Source: Candidatus Poribacteria bacterium (GTDB lineage Bacteria > Poribacteria > WGA-4E > WGA-3G). From it: a stretch of DNA of 64,000 nt. The notes under the pieces are model-generated. The model saw only the letters and a list, made by a program, of their open reading frames with translations, had not been told where the DNA came from and did not search any database. Each line of letters begins with the position of its first letter. The first letter of the stretch is position 1. Where the stretch lies: assembly GCA_022825825.1 (NCBI GenBank), contig JAJDWA010000050.1:1-64000 (forward strand). Direction: 5' to 3'. The translations under genes and the position numbers were made by a program. Shown piece by piece: positions 9,628 to 17,186 of the stretch.

Positions 9628-9703
9628 TTAATCATGCAAAAGTCCATCCAACATGTAATTAAGGCCCTTTAATTACAAATTGCGTCCCTTTTTGCATGAT
9701 TAA
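9628..9703. repeat. Nested palindrome 3' of helicase gene
   Basis: A perfect 14-bp inverted repeat, TTAATCATGCAAAA at 9628-9641 and its complement at 9690-9703, encloses a second inverted repeat (GTAATTAA 9655-9662, TTAATTAC 9669-9676). The outer arms begin two bases after the helicase stop. No U-run follows, so it is not a standard terminator. It could be a cruciform, a replication or recombination site, or an operator. Confidence 0.6.
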
Positions 9704-10001
9704 GTCCAAAAAAACTTCACAAACAACAAGATAACGTAAAAACAAATTGCCCCGTCAGTTCCAATCCCTGATGGAATATGTCATTCCCGTCAACTGGCAG
9801 GTTCTGGCGAAACTTTCCCGATGCTTTTCCAACTTTGTTGTTCGCTAGCGAGGTTTCCCAACCTCGTCTCTTCTGTAGGACCGACCTTCCGGTCGCGATT
9901 CCTTTGAATCTTCTGGTTGGAAGGAACGTCTTGCACTTCAGTGGAGTGCTATGTTTATAGAAACTTGGGGAAAAATAAAAGAAAAAATACGGTAGAAAGG
10001 T
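9704..10001. other. Gene-free stretch with GC palindromes
   Basis: No convincing gene. Short reading frames exist on both strands but lack ribosome sites. Around 9846-9930 there are imperfect palindromes (GCGAGGTTTCCCAACCTCGT and GACCGACCTTCCGGTCG). These resemble dispersed intergenic repeats and a related element near 5.3 kb. Nothing else stands out. Confidence 0.35.
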
Positions 10002-10031
10002 TTGAAAGTCTGCTCCCAAAAATGGTATAAT
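10002..10031 (+). promoter_or_regulatory. Sigma70-like promoter of leader RNA copy 1
   Basis: TTGAAA at 10002-10007, an 18-bp spacer and a consensus TATAAT at 10026-10031. The predicted start is about 10038, just before the CCAG that opens the structured leader. Confidence 0.7.
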
Positions 10032-10036
10032 TTACT

Positions 10037-10130
10037 TACCAGTTTTGAGTGGCACTGCTACGAATAGGACCCCCAATTCCGTTTCTGCTACCCTCCCACC
10101 TAGTAGGGGGATAAAAAAAGCTGGTACTGG
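10037..10130 (+). ncRNA. Pseudoknotted leader RNA, copy 1
   Basis: Helices by eye: P1 CCAGUUUU (10039-10046) with AAAGCUGG (10117-10124); P2 GAGUGGCA (10047-10054) with UGCUACCC (10086-10093), one mismatch and one G-U; pseudoknot CUGCUA (10055-10060) with UAGUAG (10101-10106). A small GGA/UCC hairpin lies inside the P2 loop. A second CUGG (10127-10130) ends 9 nt before the AUG of the next gene. The same architecture occurs in five other places in the window. This copy is the most degenerate but is behind the best -10 box. Confidence 0.7.
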
Positions 10131-10139
10131 AATAACCAA

Positions 10140-10424
10140 ATGGCTTTCTTTTTTCCTACATTTGACACAAGTTGGTCGGACAAAGAAATTGAACTAAAAG
10201 AGGTTATTGTAAATCTTGACGATTTTGACCTTATAAAGCGCGAAGGGACTATAATCAGAGCCGAGGGAGAGTCAAAATCTACTGCTCAATCATTGAACAA
10301 TGTCATGATTGCTAAATGCAAGACAGTCGGAGCTGCGCAGTATGTCATGCGTAAAATTTTGGAAAAAAAAGTGGTCACAATAGACGAAGTTCGTGCTATT
10401 GAAGAAGACGCACCGCTTTTCTAA
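10140..10424 (+). CDS. Hypothetical 94-residue protein behind leader RNA
   Basis: Starts at ATG 10140, nine bases after the leader RNA. No purine-rich Shine-Dalgarno is present other than the leader's GGUACUGGAA. The protein is soluble and mixed alpha/beta by composition: MAFFFPTFDTSWSD, then an acidic EIELKEVIVNLDDF strand region and a helical C-terminus ending EEDAPLF. I do not recognise a domain. The leader-controlled start and separate downstream gene (73 bp gap) suggest its own transcript. Confidence 0.55.
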   Translation: MAFFFPTFDTSWSDKEIELKEVIVNLDDFDLIKREGTIIRAEGESKSTAQSLNNVMIAKCKTVGAAQYVMRKILEKKVVTIDEVRAIEEDAPLF

Positions 10425-10496
10425 CGTAACGGGGCGGTGGATTCACTTCCGCCTCTTCATTTTTTTCTTAGTCAGATTAAATAGGAGGGTGTAACT

Positions 10497-11066
10497 ATGG
10501 CAGTTGAAAAAGGTAACGCGTCGGTTTTAAGCAAACTGGAGACTCTTAAACAGGAAATTCAAGAATTAAAGGGGAAGTTAAGGGGTATGTATATCAAGAC
10601 TGAAGAAGATAAAATTATAAACTTCGATCATTACCGCAGTATTGAAGTATATCCAGGGCAGGATGCATACGTACTTAGGGCAATCACGTCTATGTACTAC
10701 GAGAAACGTAGTGGTTGTGATGACATCGCTATATTTGATCAGGAAGTGGATGCATCTTATGCACTAGTTGACTTCTTTAATGCCCTAACCAATGGTAAAC
10801 ATACATGGGATGTAAGCAACGTCAAAAGCCTATCCATAGCGTGGTCTAGGGTTAAGGTGGATAACGAGAGTCTGCCGATATTAGAGAGATCAGAAATTAG
10901 CGTCATTGGCTTAGGGAAATTCGTGATTAGGCACCCATCCAAATGTAGGACAGATTATGATCTTAATGATCAGAAAAAGACGGTGGAATCCGAGCTAATA
11001 ACTGCATTAAATCAGGAAATTGAAATCTGCTGGAAACCGTGCGATGAATTGAATAGTAATGCATGA
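10497..11066 (+). CDS. Hypothetical protein upstream of methyltransferase stump
   Basis: 189 residues behind a strong GGAGGGTG ribosome site at about 10481. The N-terminus is a short coiled coil (VLSKLETLKQEIQELKGKLR). The rest is mixed, with many aromatic and charged residues (YYEKRSGCDDIAIFDQEVD, HTWDVSNVKSLSIAW). No catalytic motif seen. Its stop overlaps the ATG of the methyltransferase stump at 11063 (ATGA), so the two were once translationally coupled. Function unknown. Confidence 0.6.
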   Translation: MAVEKGNASVLSKLETLKQEIQELKGKLRGMYIKTEEDKIINFDHYRSIEVYPGQDAYVLRAITSMYYEKRSGCDDIAIFDQEVDASYALVDFFNALTNGKHTWDVSNVKSLSIAWSRVKVDNESLPILERSEISVIGLGKFVIRHPSKCRTDYDLNDQKKTVESELITALNQEIEICWKPCDELNSNA

Positions 11067-11182
11067 TCAGCATCTATTTCAGTGATAGTTTAGAAATCCT
11101 ACGAGGGATGGACGACGAGAGCGTTGATCTCATTTCCGCCAATCCGCCATTCAACAACGGAGTAACTATAACACTTTCTTAG
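11063..11182 (+). pseudogene. N-terminal stump of DNA methyltransferase
   Basis: 39 codons reading MISIYFSDSLEILRGM, then VDLISANPPFNNG, which is the start of a SAM-dependent DNA methyltransferase: a GDxLE-like opening followed by motif IV, here NPPF. The similarity ends abruptly at about 11160 and the frame stops at 11182. It parallels the intact gene at 13238 (LCGDNLELIQQLPDRSIQLV then SPPY), but is too divergent to be a recent copy. It is overlapped by the stop codon of the gene before it. Confidence 0.6.
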
Positions 11183-11708
11183 TCAACTTGCTCGTGCGAA
11201 GGAAAGTATTCATAAACTATCATTGATTATAAAAGGAACTTGATACGTGACGACCTTTGCCGCAAGCGTAACAGAACGCATCATTCATAGAACCCGCTTG
11301 GCGAGGCGCGAAAAACGCTCACTCGGCTCCACGCCACCCACCCACCGCCGGCGTTCGCGAAAGACACGCCTCGCCTGCGCTACATTTACAGCTGTCCGCT
11401 GCCCCCTAACGGGCAGTAAAGGGAGGCATCAGTCCAATTTCAGTAGGCATTTCAATAGACACTTTAGTAGGCACTTCAGTGGACATTCAGTAGGCACTTT
11501 AGAATCAAAATCTCTATGCAAGCGAGAATTTACGCCCCCTTGTGATCCCACCGCGGCGGCGCGTGCTTTTGGCGTTCACTTTGGGCAGGCAGGACGCGCC
11601 ACACCACTCCGCAGGGCGGACGCTTCACTACCGCAGGCTTTGCGCGTTCACCTCCGCCCACCTTCTAATCATCTGGTCTAAAGACTCATACAGAACATGG
11701 ATTAGCCT
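11183..11708. other. Gene-free stretch with a 12-bp tandem array
   Basis: No real gene seen. A 144-codon frame at 11247-11681 is composed of low-complexity Arg/His/Pro stretches created by repeats, and I reject it. The stretch includes GC-rich, imperfectly repetitive sequence (CGCCTCGCC, GGCGAGGCGCG) flanking the tandem array described separately. Confidence 0.5.
11437..11501. repeat. Tandem array of ~12-bp units
   Basis: About five and a half imperfect units: ATTTCAGTAGGC (11437), ATTTCAATAGAC (11449), ACTTTAGTAGGC (11461), ACTTCAGTGGAC (11473), ATTCAGTAGGC (11485, one base short), then ACTTTA. This is a minisatellite-like repeat. Whether it binds a protein is unknown. Confidence 0.7.
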
Positions 11709-12116
11709 TTACACCCTCCTTCTTGATTCAACATCCCATGCCCATGAGGCAGCTTCAGCTTCGGTTATGTTTCCTCTTGAACCGGATATCTGAGCAATAA
11801 TAGACTGTATCTCGCTGATATTCGTAGGTTTATACACTTTTTTCAACCTTTTATTCAGATATTCACAAGCATCAGATTGCCAATTCCATAAGAAACATCC
11901 GGGACTCATTTCAATCGGATCAGTGCTATTGTTCCATTTACCAGATTCATCTTGAGTTCTAAAGCAGCTGAGCCGATTTACAGAAGATGCGTGTCTATGT
12001 TCCATCATCTCGGAAATGTCCTCATAACTTATACCTTGCCGATGACTTATCCAATTGACGAGGACCATTGGAGCGGTGATTCTCTCGTCGGGTTTTTGCC
12101 TGTTAGAAACTCTCAT
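11709..12116 (-). CDS. Hypothetical small protein
   Basis: About 135 residues from the ATG pair at 12116-12119, chosen because GGAGGAA lies directly upstream; the frame is open to 12167. The N-terminal half (ERITAPMVLVNWISHRQGIS then YEDISEMMEHRH) suggests a helical, possibly HTH-like, region. The C-terminal half is rich in Trp and charged residues. No family recognised. It lies 28-79 bp downstream of another small minus-strand gene, so the two may be one operon running against the surrounding genes. Confidence 0.45.
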   Translation of the reverse strand: MRVSNRQKPDERITAPMVLVNWISHRQGISYEDISEMMEHRHASSVNRLSCFRTQDESGKWNNSTDPIEMSPGCFLWNWQSDACEYLNKRLKKVYKPTNISEIQSIIAQISGSRGNITEAEAASWAWDVESRRRV

Positions 12117-12194
12117 CATTTCCTCCATATCTATCAATTTGTGTATCACGGAGAATGCTGATAGCATCTCTCTTTTGTCTATGGTACTTCATCA

Positions 12195-12395
12195 TCAACT
12201 TGTGTAAGAGGATCCCTCGTATTCGTACGGAATATCGCCTGAGGGCAACCAATCATCCAGTATTCCCGGAAGTCCTGGGTCATGTTTTGTGAATGCTTCC
12301 TTTGATTCAAACCGTCTGCCGGTACCAATATCGTGAGTCCACATCTTAACACATTCTGCCCAATACTCCCATGTACCCTGAGAGAAACCAGTCAT
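12195..12395 (-). CDS. Hypothetical 66-residue protein
   Basis: Opens MTGFSQGTWEYWAECVKMW and ends EYEGSSYTS. It is rich in Trp, Tyr and Gly, with no membrane segment or motif I recognise. It precedes the 11709-12116 gene on the same strand. It could be a real small gene or part of a decayed one; there is only weak ribosome-site support. Confidence 0.35.
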   Translation of the reverse strand: MTGFSQGTWEYWAECVKMWTHDIGTGRRFESKEAFTKHDPGLPGILDDWLPSGDIPYEYEGSSYTS

Positions 12396-12603
12396 TATTC
12401 TCAGTTTATGAGAATCTGCATTCTTTAGTCTTGAATCGGTCTTAGTGACTCATGGTTTCGCCACAGGAATATTATACCATGTTGGACACCGCTAATACCA
12501 AGATTACGAAAACGCCATTCCCCTTTTGCAACCGACTCCATGCCTGCATCGTTAAAACCCACAATGACACCTACCAAACCCTTCCAAAGAAAGGAATTGA
12601 AAC

Positions 12604-13101
12604 ATGTCAAAACTGACCATAACCGAAGCCGTCAAGGTAATTCCAGTCTCCGAATCAACCCTTCGACGCGACCTCAAAAGCGGAAAAGTCTCCTTTGAAA
12701 CCGACGCGAAAAACCGAAAGCAGATAGACATTTCAGAACTCACACGCGTCTATGGACAGCTAAAACAATCGGCAGAAACTCGTAGGGGCGGGATTACCCC
12801 GTCCGAACAGACAGAACCCGTCAACGACACCCACCAAACCCCGTCAATGAACAGGAATGAAACCCATCAAAACCCCTCCATGACAGACACTGACACCCCC
12901 AAAATCGTCGCCTTACTCGAGAACCAGATCACCGATCTCAAAGCGCAGCTCGCACAAGCCGCCGATCGGGAAACCGCACTGACAAGCGAGAAATCCAAAC
13001 TCCTCGATATGCTATCAGCTGAACAAGAAAAGACCCGGGTGTTAATGCTCCCGAACCCCGAAAAGAAACGCAGCTGGCTGGATAGACTCACCGGAAGATA
13101 A
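12604..13101 (+). CDS. HTH and coiled-coil DNA-binding protein, copy 1
   Basis: 165 residues behind an AAAGGAATTG ribosome site. Residues ~3-50 are a helix-turn-helix of excisionase/MerR style (LTITEAVKVIPVSESTLRRD then LKSGKVSFETD). A Gln/Thr/Pro-rich linker follows, with repeats of NxTHQTPSMN type, then a coiled coil (~95-145) and a basic amphipathic end (KKRSWLDRLTGR). A close architectural twin lies at 44539 and a fragment at 43462. Both intact genes are followed within 2-27 bp by the promoter of a leader RNA, so the protein is a good candidate regulator of that RNA or its promoter. That link is inference. Confidence 0.75.
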   Translation: MSKLTITEAVKVIPVSESTLRRDLKSGKVSFETDAKNRKQIDISELTRVYGQLKQSAETRRGGITPSEQTEPVNDTHQTPSMNRNETHQNPSMTDTDTPKIVALLENQITDLKAQLAQAADRETALTSEKSKLLDMLSAEQEKTRVLMLPNPEKKRSWLDRLTGR

Positions 13102-13103
13102 AC

Positions 13104-13132
13104 TTGCCTTTTTTTCATATATCTGATACACT
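13104..13132 (+). promoter_or_regulatory. Sigma70-like promoter of leader RNA copy 2
   Basis: TTGCCT at 13104-13109, 17-bp spacer, TACACT at 13127-13132 in the context TCTGATACACTCTTAAAA. The context is almost identical in copy 3 (TCTGATATACTCTTAAAA). The promoter begins two bases after the HTH gene's stop. Confidence 0.75.
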
Positions 13133-13138
13133 CTTAAA

Positions 13139-13230
13139 ATCCAGTTTGGGTGGCACTGCTATGAAACGGATCCCACTCCGTTTTCTGCCACCCTCCCACC
13201 ATAGCAGGGGGATAACCGACTGGGGCTGGA
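13139..13230 (+). ncRNA. Pseudoknotted leader RNA, copy 2 (methyltransferase leader)
   Basis: P1: CCAGU at 13141 with GACUGG at 13218-13223. P2: GGGUGGCA (13148-13155) with UGCCACCC (13186-13193), perfect. Pseudoknot: CUGCUAUG (13156-13163) with CAUAGCAG (13200-13207), perfect 8 bp. Apical hairpin: CGGA/UCCG (13167-13180). The pseudoknot differs from copy 3 in two paired positions with pairing kept. A second CUGG (13226-13229) ends 8 nt before the methyltransferase AUG. Confidence 0.8.
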
Positions 13231-13237
13231 ATTCAAT

Positions 13238-14386
13238 ATGACAAAAATAGCGGACGCTACTTTTACAGACGCTGCAGGGAAAGGTGTTTCAAGTACACCC
13301 TGTACTGATAATGGTGTACCAATTGATCAAATCCTATGTGGGGATAACCTCGAACTTATTCAGCAATTACCGGATCGTAGCATTCAATTGGTGATTACCT
13401 CACCCCCTTACTTTCAGCAGCGAGATTACGGCAGTGGGATGGGAAATGAAGAGAATGTCAATGAGTACATTGAGATTCTACTTTGTCTTTTCCGCGAATG
13501 TGTCCGTGTTCTGACGGATGATGGCAATATCGTTTTCAATATAGGCGATAAATATCAGAACAGCAACCTACTTTTGGTTCCCTATCGTTTCGCGCTCGCA
13601 GCGATGGATACAGCAGGGGTTAGACTTGTAAATGAAATTACATGGGTCAAAAAGAATCCAACACCGCGTCAGTTCAGCCGCCGCCTCGTCAGTAGTACAG
13701 AACCCTTCTTCCATTTTGCCAAATCAGACCGCTATTTCTACAATCCCAAAGCCTTCTTAGCAAAAACCCATGCCCCGTCGTCCCCAAAGAAAAAAAATGG
13801 CACCAATGTTGGACAGAAATATTTTCAGCTGATTGATAAATCCGAACTCTCCGACGCAGAAAAAAGCCTCGCACGGACAGAATTAGCGCAGGTGATTCAA
13901 GAGGTGAAAAGCGGGAAAACCCATAGTTTTCGGATGAAAATACGCGGCATCCATGCAGCTCCATTCGGTGGGCAGGAGGGAGGGCGCACATCGCAACTCA
14001 GAAATAAAGGGTTCACAATCATTCGGATTCACGGCAACAAACTCAAACGAGATGTAATCAAAACCGATGATGTGATCGAAACCTCCGATGTGATTGAAAC
14101 ACCTGTTGCAACCCTTAAAGGGAATAAACACCCAGCGATCTATCCCGTGGAAGTCGTGGAAGAATTTCTACATCTCCTCACACCCACCGGTGCCGTGGTA
14201 CTTGATCCGTTTATGGGGGCTGGCTCAACCGCTGTTGCTTGTAAAAAACTCGGTAGGCACTATATCGGCTATGATATTAATGCTGAATACTGTGAAGATG
14301 CCCGACAGCGTGTCTCAGAAACCCCGAGTTCGTCGCAATGCCAACCGGATGAATCGCAGACCTATTTGAGATTTGAGGGGAAGTGA
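13238..14386 (+). CDS. SPPY-type DNA methyltransferase (N4-cytosine or N6-adenine)
   Basis: 382 residues. Motif IV is TSPPY at ~54-58 after VDQ-like strand QLVITSPPYFQQRDYG, and motif I (AdoMet binding) is DPFMGAGSTAVACKKLGR near 323, giving the beta-class order (IV first, I last). SPPY is usual for N4-cytosine enzymes of type II systems. The central part (~180-270) is the likely target recognition region. It starts 8 nt after the leader RNA, without a classic Shine-Dalgarno, and its stop overlaps the start of the putative endonuclease (GTGATG). Together they look like a type II restriction-modification pair whose methyltransferase translation is under leader control. Confidence 0.85.
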   Translation: MTKIADATFTDAAGKGVSSTPCTDNGVPIDQILCGDNLELIQQLPDRSIQLVITSPPYFQQRDYGSGMGNEENVNEYIEILLCLFRECVRVLTDDGNIVFNIGDKYQNSNLLLVPYRFALAAMDTAGVRLVNEITWVKKNPTPRQFSRRLVSSTEPFFHFAKSDRYFYNPKAFLAKTHAPSSPKKKNGTNVGQKYFQLIDKSELSDAEKSLARTELAQVIQEVKSGKTHSFRMKIRGIHAAPFGGQEGGRTSQLRNKGFTIIRIHGNKLKRDVIKTDDVIETSDVIETPVATLKGNKHPAIYPVEVVEEFLHLLTPTGAVVLDPFMGAGSTAVACKKLGRHYIGYDINAEYCEDARQRVSETPSSSQCQPDESQTYLRFEGK

Positions 14387-15519
14387 TGAACCAAATCCGT
14401 TCAATTCTCGAAGATACCTATCAACTCGCAGAATCAAGCGACAGTCCCTATTCGAATCTCTCAGAAAGCCAAGAACGTTGGGTCAACGCCATCATCAAAA
14501 GAGCCGAATCCTTTAGAGCCGTTCTGACCGTCCTGATTACATCCCTCGTGAAAAAGATTCAGACCCCCACCCAAGATGTCCGCTATCATCAAACAGAACT
14601 CCCCAACGGTTATTCAGGCAGAGGCTTAGACACAGAGCATATAACCCCCTTCATGAAAGAGAAATTTAGACGGTTTGCTATGGCTGAGAGTGGATGGTTG
14701 ACCCGCTCTCTTGAGCAGCCTTACCCTTACACATTAGACTATGAAGGGAAGATTCGTAGTAAAACCGTGAAAACCGCCTTTCTTCAGATTCTCAACGACA
14801 TTGAGGAAAATAAAACCGATCCGAAAAAATATCTCCAATCGATTTTCTCCGCCTTAATTACCTTGATGGAAGAATCACAGATAAGCTTCGACTTCCTAAA
14901 AGAGGCACAACACACAGAGACAGTAACGATTGAAAAAATAGTAGATCTTCTCAGACACCACTTTTCGCACGACTATGGCGTTGCGGGTGCTTCACGGCTT
15001 CCAGTAGTGGCTGTTTATTCTGCTTATGAGATGCTAATGGAGATTCAGCGATATGAAGGTAAAACCCTCTCGCCATTGAAGAGCCATACTGCATCAGATA
15101 CCAGATCTCATGGAATACGCGCAATTGGAGATATCGAGGTCATGCACAACAATAATTTTTTTGAGGGCGTCGAAATCAAACATAACATCCCCATTTCCTT
15201 GGGACTTGTTGAAGATGCCTATCAAAAATTCGCACAGACCCCTGTTTCTCGGTACTATCTCCTCACCACAGCAGAGCCCAATGTTGAAGATATAGATTCA
15301 GTAAACGACTTAGTGAGTGAAATTCACAAACAACACGGATGCGAGGTGATTGTCAACGGTATTCTCCCTTCATTGAAATACTATCTGCGATTGCTAAGGA
15401 GTCCCCAACTTTTTTTAGAGGGTTACTCGAGAAATCTTCAGTTGGATTTTCAACAGAAAACAGAAATCAAAGAAACGCATTTGCGGCATTGGGAAACCCT
15501 GCTAAATCCATCATACTGA
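14386..15519 (+). CDS. Putative type II restriction endonuclease
   Basis: About 377 residues from ATG 14386, with GAGGGG upstream; overlaps the methyltransferase stop. The C-terminal half has a plausible PD-(D/E)XK core: IRAIGDIEV (acidic residue after a strand), then FFEGVEIKH, where E-x-K is the catalytic pair, preceded by RLPVVAVYSAYEML and PLKSHTASDTRSHG. This block is familiar from restriction enzymes partnered with SPPY methyltransferases, but I cannot name the specificity. The N-terminal half is helical. The gene order methyltransferase then nuclease with overlap supports the assignment. Confidence 0.7.
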   Translation: MNQIRSILEDTYQLAESSDSPYSNLSESQERWVNAIIKRAESFRAVLTVLITSLVKKIQTPTQDVRYHQTELPNGYSGRGLDTEHITPFMKEKFRRFAMAESGWLTRSLEQPYPYTLDYEGKIRSKTVKTAFLQILNDIEENKTDPKKYLQSIFSALITLMEESQISFDFLKEAQHTETVTIEKIVDLLRHHFSHDYGVAGASRLPVVAVYSAYEMLMEIQRYEGKTLSPLKSHTASDTRSHGIRAIGDIEVMHNNNFFEGVEIKHNIPISLGLVEDAYQKFAQTPVSRYYLLTTAEPNVEDIDSVNDLVSEIHKQHGCEVIVNGILPSLKYYLRLLRSPQLFLEGYSRNLQLDFQQKTEIKETHLRHWETLLNPSY

Positions 15520-15544
15520 ATCAGAAAGCAATCGGAGTTTAGGA

Positions 15545-15862
15545 ATGAAATGGTATCAGATGCGATGGGCGCAAAAGTATTGGGGAAAAGAAGCGAGAGA
15601 ACGCTATCGACGGTACCTCCACCCCGATGTGTGGAAAACAAAGCGAAAAGCCGTTTTACAAGCCGCCGGATTCCGACATAGGGGGCACCGAATTCGATGT
15701 ATCGTGAGCCTATCATCTTTTGGTCCCATCTCACGATCGCAGACTTTGAGATATAGGCGTTCGGCGTCCAATGCCAATACATCCTTCTCATCAAAACTAT
15801 TCCCTGTCCAGAACCACATCCACCTATTCAAAGCAGGTGTCCGACAGCGGCAATTTCCCTAA
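15545..15862 (+). pseudogene. Decayed HNH-type endonuclease
   Basis: The first ~43 residues (YWGKEARERYRRYLHPDVWK then KRKAVLQAAG) match the lead-in of short HNH nucleases, where a WKxKRxAVLxR helix precedes the first CxxC. After that the zinc-binding cysteines and the HH motif are missing, and remnants such as YHLLVPSHDRRL appear in another frame. I read it as a frameshifted, degenerate HNH gene. Its start lies 26 bp after the endonuclease gene. A hypothetical protein is the alternative. Confidence 0.4.
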
Positions 15863-15874
15863 AAATTCAGATTT

Positions 15875-15935
15875 TTTTATATTTATGACATTTATGCACG
15901 AAATGTGATCAAGAAATGGGTCTTTAAGAACAGTG
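15875..15935 (+). repeat. Copy of the 61-kb inverted-repeat element arm
   Basis: Contains ATGCACGAAATGTGATCAAG followed by GGGTCTTTAA, matching with few differences the sequence at about 61190-61240. It lies directly upstream of the promoter of leader RNA copy 4. Confidence 0.65.
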
Positions 15936-15956
15936 TGAACAGATATTAAAACAATT

Positions 15957-15987
15957 TTGTTTGAAATTTTTATTTTTCTGATAGACT
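15957..15987 (+). promoter_or_regulatory. Promoter of leader RNA copy 4
   Basis: TAGACT at 15982-15987 in the context TCTGATAGACTCTATG, the same -10 context as copies 2 and 3. The -35 could be TTGTTT at 15957 (19-bp spacer) or TTGAAA at 15961 (15-bp spacer). Confidence 0.55.
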
Positions 15988-15993
15988 CTATGT

Positions 15994-16082
15994 AACTTGG
16001 CGGATAGGAGTATCAGCTCGGCGCGCTCAGCGTCGAGTCCTATCCAACCCTCTGATACGGGTTGCATGCTGAGTTGCCAAGG
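15994..16082 (+). ncRNA. Pseudoknotted leader RNA, copy 4
   Basis: P1: CUUGGC (15996-16001) with GCCAAG (16076-16081). P2: GGAUAGGA (16002-16009) with UCCUAUCC (16038-16045), perfect. Apical hairpin: CUCGGCGC/GCGUCGAG (16017-16037). Loop pseudoknot: GUAUCAG (16010-16016) with CUGAUAC (16052-16058), the latter presented in a hairpin AACCC/GGGUU (16046-16063). A further contact is possible between the apical CUCAGC and GCUGAG near 16068. GGGAGG follows at about 16081. Same helix order as copies 1-3 with entirely different helix sequences. The next gene begins at 16161, with a 12-codon frame (16118-16156) between. Confidence 0.75.
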
Positions 16083-16160
16083 GAGGTTTCCTTGTGAAAC
16101 ATTAATTTTTTACTCGGATGCCTGGGTGTTGCTATCTACTTCGGAAGTGTACCTAAAGTT

Positions 16161-17186
16161 ATGAAGCGAGATTTACGCGTATTTGCTCTCATTTTTTTCT
16201 TGTTGGTAAATATCACCGGCTGTTCGGTCACTCGGTTTGTAGAAACTCGGATGGGGCATGGCATTAAAAAAGCAAATAGAACCGATTTGGATTTGGATTT
16301 CCAACTCGATTTTAACGAAACTGCCCGCAGTTTCATCGTAACCCTGGAGTATCAGCCTTATGCTATCTACAAACCTCGTATAACGCTGACTGATTTGGGG
16401 GTCGGTCTGGCTTCTTTAGGGCTTTTAGGCAAGGTTTTCTATGATAATTGGGATCACGATAATACATTTACCTTTGCCGATGATACATTCGACTGGTATG
16501 ATTCCCAACCGTGGGAGAAAGCCGTGCTGATAGGAGTACCGATAGACATCTTACTTTACTGGGGCTTTTCGTATCCCTTCGACCAGAAAGCGATAAGACT
16601 CCCAAAACAGCCGCTCATTGCACATCCCTATCGTATTGCACTTCCGGACCATGGTCACATTAGCAGAGAGTACAGAACGCTCACCGGAACGGAGCAGATC
16701 GAGATACAGAAGTTTCTGTCTGAACTCAGACATCCCTCCTACCTTCAAAACATTGAATTTCTCAAGTTTAGAGCTTCTACAGAGGTGGGTGGGAGACAAT
16801 ACAACAGAGACTACACAGTTCGCGGGTTCATTCCGCCTCCGCCGCCACCGTCAAATGGAGAGTTATTCGTTGAAGTCGATGTGCAGTGGATCGAACACCG
16901 TTTACGGGCTGGAGAAAAGGCAACATTAAAGGTGATTGTGGAAAATACTGGCGAAACGCCTCTCACAGGCGTCACGACAACAACCTCGAGTCCCGATCCG
17001 TATTTTGACAATTGGGCGTTAGAATTTGGGAACATCGCACAAGGCACGTCCGAAACAAGGGTATTACGTTGCGTCACGTCCAAGGATCTGCGTCCACAGA
17101 CGACTGTATCTGTCGACCTTCGTTTTGAAGCTGCCACTGGTGTGATTCATCCAGAAATTGAGACAGAGTTTGAAATAATAGAATGA
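16161..17186 (+). CDS. Lipoprotein with CARDB-like domain
   Basis: 341 residues. The N-terminus is a lipoprotein signal with lipobox NITGC at ~21. The middle (~60-210) has two weakly hydrophobic segments (LASLGLLGKVFYDNW, AVLIGVPIDILLYWGFSY). The C-terminal ~110 residues (FVEVDVQWIEHRLRAGEKAT, IVENTGETPLTGV) match the CARDB/APHP beta-sandwich used for adhesion in secreted proteins. Its stop overlaps the caspase gene start by four bases (ATGA), so the two are translationally coupled. It is preceded by leader RNA copy 4 about 80 bp upstream. Probably part of an envelope complex with the two following proteins. Confidence 0.75.
   Translation: MKRDLRVFALIFFLLVNITGCSVTRFVETRMGHGIKKANRTDLDLDFQLDFNETARSFIVTLEYQPYAIYKPRITLTDLGVGLASLGLLGKVFYDNWDHDNTFTFADDTFDWYDSQPWEKAVLIGVPIDILLYWGFSYPFDQKAIRLPKQPLIAHPYRIALPDHGHISREYRTLTGTEQIEIQKFLSELRHPSYLQNIEFLKFRASTEVGGRQYNRDYTVRGFIPPPPPPSNGELFVEVDVQWIEHRLRAGEKATLKVIVENTGETPLTGVTTTTSSPDPYFDNWALEFGNIAQGTSETRVLRCVTSKDLRPQTTVSVDLRFEAATGVIHPEIETEFEIIE

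Noticed and set aside
11247-11681. 144-codon plus-strand frame
   Set aside because: Composed of Arg/His/Pro-rich text created by the tandem array and GC-rich repeats; no ribosome site or recognisable domain.
12425-12610. 61-codon minus-strand frame
   Set aside because: Overlaps the start and ribosome site of the HTH gene and has no family resemblance.
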